Of a DNA stretch of 64,000 nucleotides, positions 61,844 to 64,000 are shown one piece after another; the first letter of the stretch is position 1; each line of letters opens with the position of its first letter. The position numbers and the translations under genes are program-made. Below the pieces are notes generated by a model. The model saw nothing but the letters and a program-made list of their open reading frames with translations. It ran no database searches and was not told the origin of the DNA. The stretch is from Marinomonas polaris DSM 16579. Its GTDB lineage: Bacteria; Pseudomonadota; Gammaproteobacteria; Pseudomonadales; Marinomonadaceae. The stretch is taken from the NCBI RefSeq assembly GCF_900129155.1, contig NZ_FQVF01000019.1, positions 1 to 64,000 of the forward strand, given 5' to 3'.

Positions 61844-63181
61844 TCAAACGTTCAGCAATAGGTGTTCTCGTTCCCACGAGCTGATAACTCGGTTGAAGGT
61901 TTCAAATTCGCTACGCTTTACGCCCATGTAGGCTTTGACGAAGTGTTCGCCCATGATGTCACAAAGTGGTTGGCACTCTTCTAAAAGACGCAAACCTTCT
62001 TCAAGAGTACGAGCAATTTCAACTTCTTCAGAAGGTGGCTTTTTACCTTCCACTGGGTCGGTTGGATGCAATTTTTCTTTAATGCCAAGATAACCACAAG
62101 CCAATGTCGCAGCGATGCCCAAGTAAGGGTTGCAATCCGCACCCGGAAAACGATTTTCGATGCGCGTCGCCTCCGGTGGCGAAAACGGAACTCGTAGTCC
62201 TGCAGTACGGTTATCAAATCCCCATTGCATATTGATTGGTGCCGCCATATCTGGAGAGAAACGACGATAAGAATTGACGTTTGGGGCAAAAAAACTGATC
62301 GCACTTGGCGTGTACTTTTGTAGTCCACCCAAGTAGTTATAAAACAGTTCACTTGGGCTGCCGTTGTCATCAAACAAGTTTTTACCTGTTTTGCTGTCCA
62401 CCAAACTCTGGTGAATGTGCATCGCACTGCCCGGCTCATGTTGCATAGGTTTGGCCATAAACGTCGCATACATGCCATGCTTCATAGCCGCTTCACGCAA
62501 AGTACGTTTAAAGACAAACACCTGATCGGCCAAATCTAACGGATCACCATGAATAAAGTTGATTTCCATCTGCGCCGCACCAGACTCGTGGATCAAGGTG
62601 TCTACATCCAAACCTTGTGCTTCGCAATAGCTGTAAAGCGTATCAATCACTGGGTTGAACTCGTTCACCGCATCAATGCTGTAAGAACGACGTGAAGTCT
62701 CTCGTTTGCCAGAGCGCCCTACTGCGGGTTTTAACTCATAATCCGGATCGGTGTTTGGATCAATCAGATAAAACTCTACTTCTGGGGCAATCACTGGCGT
62801 GATACCTTCTTTCGCATACAAAGCAAGAATATTACGTAGAATCGTTCGACTAGATAATGGATGCAGCTGGCCGCTTTTATCGTAACAATCATTGATGATT
62901 TGCGCCGTCGGTTCATCAGCCCAAGGCACTAATCGGAAGGTATTCGGATCAGGATGAAGCTCCATATCTCGGTCGCTCGCATCCACCAGCTCGTAGTGAT
63001 TGTCAGCCCAATCTCCAGTGACACTCTGCACGAGAATCGTTTCTGGAATACGCCCAAATAGTTCTGCCAAGAATTTATACGTTGGATAAAATTTACCACG
63101 AGCGTTGCCCGTCATGTCTGCCAACGTTGACTCGACTTCCGTTATTGAATGTTCTTTCAAAAAAGCTTCAAACTCTGTCAT
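61844..63181 (-). CDS. puuA: Glutamine synthetase family protein, PuuA-like (gamma-glutamylputrescine synthetase)
   Basis: A 445-residue GS-fold enzyme. It has the ATP/glutamate motifs PVIAPEVEFYLID, HESGAAQMEINFIHGDPLDLAD, the HEPGSAMHIHQSL segment and NRTAGLRVPFSPPEATRIENRFPGADCNPYLGIAA. Length and the loss of the adenylylation tyrosine loop fit the PuuA/GlnA-type III group that ligates glutamate to putrescine or another amine. The divergent puuB-like oxidase supports a gamma-glutamylated polyamine pathway, but the amine substrate is inferred. Confidence 0.88.
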   Translation of the reverse strand: MTEFEAFLKEHSITEVESTLADMTGNARGKFYPTYKFLAELFGRIPETILVQSVTGDWADNHYELVDASDRDMELHPDPNTFRLVPWADEPTAQIINDCYDKSGQLHPLSSRTILRNILALYAKEGITPVIAPEVEFYLIDPNTDPDYELKPAVGRSGKRETSRRSYSIDAVNEFNPVIDTLYSYCEAQGLDVDTLIHESGAAQMEINFIHGDPLDLADQVFVFKRTLREAAMKHGMYATFMAKPMQHEPGSAMHIHQSLVDSKTGKNLFDDNGSPSELFYNYLGGLQKYTPSAISFFAPNVNSYRRFSPDMAAPINMQWGFDNRTAGLRVPFSPPEATRIENRFPGADCNPYLGIAATLACGYLGIKEKLHPTDPVEGKKPPSEEVEIARTLEEGLRLLEECQPLCDIMGEHFVKAYMGVKRSEFETFNRVISSWEREHLLLNV

Positions 63182-63265
63182 AACTCACCTTGTGCCAACG
63201 AATTTCTTTATTAAAACGGCTAAAAAATGCCTATTGCGGATACAGTCTATTTGTTTACTATGATC

Positions 63266-63317
63266 ACTAAATTAGTTGATAATTTGGCTTTGAACATATT
63301 TTAGTTGATCGACTAAA
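63266..63317. promoter_or_regulatory. Palindromic operator pair between puuA and puuB
   Basis: ACTAAATTAGT (63266-63276) and TTTAGTTGATCGACTAAA (63300-63317) lie in the divergent intergenic region. The first is an odd-centred palindrome with arms ACTAA/TTAGT and the second is a near-perfect 18-base palindrome. Both share a TTAGTTGAT half site. They suggest one regulator controlling both genes. I do not recognise them as the E. coli PuuR site. Confidence 0.45.
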
Positions 63318-63409
63318 GCAACTGCTTTTGCCAGAATGGGTCAAAATAAAACCATCATCTAATTCGATACCAACCTTTCGTTGCTATCTGTTTTCAAAGG
63401 ACTCACCAA

Positions 63410-64000
63410 GTGAATACTCACGAAGCATCCTACTACGCTGCAACAGCGAATATACAGACAGATTACCCAAGCCTAACAGGCGAACAAGAAACCGATATCT
63501 GTATTATTGGTGGTGGTTTTACTGGCGTTTCTGCCGCACTGCATTTAGCAGAAGCTGGCTTTAAAGTAAGTTTAGTCGAAGCCAATAAAATTGGCTGGGG
63601 AGCGTCTGGTCGTAATGGTGGTCAGATCTGCCAAGGCCATAACATGGGCCACGAAGACATGATAAAGCAGGTCGGCAAAGACACCGCCGATTTGCTATGG
63701 CAAAGCTCGGTGGACTCGGTTGCTTTAGTGAAAGAACTTATTAAGCGCTACAACATAGATTGCGACTTGACTGCAGGCGTTTTGCACGTCGCCAGCAAAC
63801 GCCGTCATGGTGACGAAATTAAAGAATCCGTAGACTACAAACGCAACACATTAGGCTACAGCGCAGTCGACTATCTAACCGCTGACGAGGTTGCTAAAAA
63901 GCTCGGCACGGACCGTTATTTTGGTGGCGAATTTTATCGAGAAGGCGCGCACATTCATCCGCTTAACTTCGTCTTAGGCATGGCGCAATCAGCAACTGCT
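63410..64000 (+). CDS. puuB: PuuB-like FAD-dependent amine oxidoreductase (partial, cut by window end)
   Basis: The frame runs open to the end of the window, so 197 residues are visible. The protein starts MNTHEASYYAATANIQTDYP; the GTG at 63410 has AAAGG about 10 bases upstream. The FAD-binding Rossmann loop is ICIIGGGFTGVSAALHLAEAG, and WGASGRNGGQICQGHNMGHE matches the DAO/PuuB-type gamma-glutamylputrescine oxidase, where the flavin-binding GASGRNGGQ region follows. It is divergent from the puuA-like gene. The C-terminal half is not seen. Confidence 0.85.
   Translation, partial: MNTHEASYYAATANIQTDYPSLTGEQETDICIIGGGFTGVSAALHLAEAGFKVSLVEANKIGWGASGRNGGQICQGHNMGHEDMIKQVGKDTADLLWQSSVDSVALVKELIKRYNIDCDLTAGVLHVASKRRHGDEIKESVDYKRNTLGYSAVDYLTADEVAKKLGTDRYFGGEFYREGAHIHPLNFVLGMAQSATA

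Noticed and set aside
61981..62478. Minus-strand open frame of 165 codons inside the puuA-like gene
   Set aside because: It is the same strand in another frame of a well-conserved gene, with no ribosome site or family match.
1..64000. CRISPR array, prophage or defence island
   Set aside because: No spaced direct repeats, Cas, integrase, phage structural or toxin-antitoxin genes were seen. The only mobile sequence is the transposase fragment at the left edge.

Overview
This window is a chromosomal segment of a marine gammaproteobacterium, most likely Marinomonas or a close relative in the Oceanospirillales. That assignment is an inference from protein flavour and gene order: FabY-type ketoacyl synthase, rpsF-rpsR-membrane protein-rplI-dnaB, trmJ divergent from suhB, choXWV next to betI, and puuA/puuB. 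The DNA is moderately AT-rich and densely coded. I see no rRNA, no convincing tRNA and no CRISPR array.

Layout: (1) 1-530, the 3' end of an IS110-family transposase, then four REP-like hairpin repeats. (2) 0.5-5.8 kb, an Aer-like PAS chemoreceptor, dnaB, and the ribosomal-protein operon rpsF-rpsR-(membrane protein)-rplI. (3) 6-9.4 kb, a MipA/OmpV porin-like protein and three EamA transporters. (4) 9.5-13 kb, thiBPQ under a TPP riboswitch. (5) 13-26.6 kb, an LPS inner-core and envelope block: hldE-msbA-waaA on the minus strand, then an AGE-family isomerase, hldD-waaF-GT9-GT2-GT4 on the plus strand, then a PbgA/YejM-like sulfatase-fold membrane protein and ugd on the minus strand. (6) 26.7-38 kb, mixed housekeeping genes: a sulfurtransferase, tlyA, a MATE pump, lon, upp, LysE and TetR genes, a candidate structured RNA, a diguanylate cyclase and a glutathionyl-hydroquinone reductase. 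(7) 38-51 kb, a Bax-like glucosaminidase, fabY, LysR/YceI, TatD with a degenerate RmlD relative, pckA, gnd, trmJ and a suhB homologue. (8) 51-64 kb, an oxidoreductase with a histidine-rich tail, yceH, a fatty acid hydroxylase/sterol desaturase, a PatB/MalY lyase, betI-choXWV choline uptake, an AtoE transporter and a divergent puuA/puuB pair cut by the window end.

How the genes work together: heptose is made by HldE and HldD, transferred by WaaF and possibly the GT9 protein, Kdo is added by WaaA, and MsbA flips the lipid A-core. The PbgA homologue beside them probably links LPS supply to LpxC proteolysis. ChoXWV brings in choline under BetI control, but no betA/betB is present here.

The strongest unusual signal is the suhB locus. 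The encoded protein keeps the inositol-monophosphatase fold length but has lost most metal ligands, and its 5' leader carries a near-perfect boxA with an upstream boxB-like hairpin, as in rRNA leaders. This suggests a SuhB reduced to its Nus-factor (transcription antitermination) role. Other items worth checking are a two-stem RNA candidate ending in a terminator at 35.3 kb, a tandem palindromic operator upstream of atoE, a perfect 22-bp palindrome between pckA and gnd, and the His-rich oxidoreductase tail.
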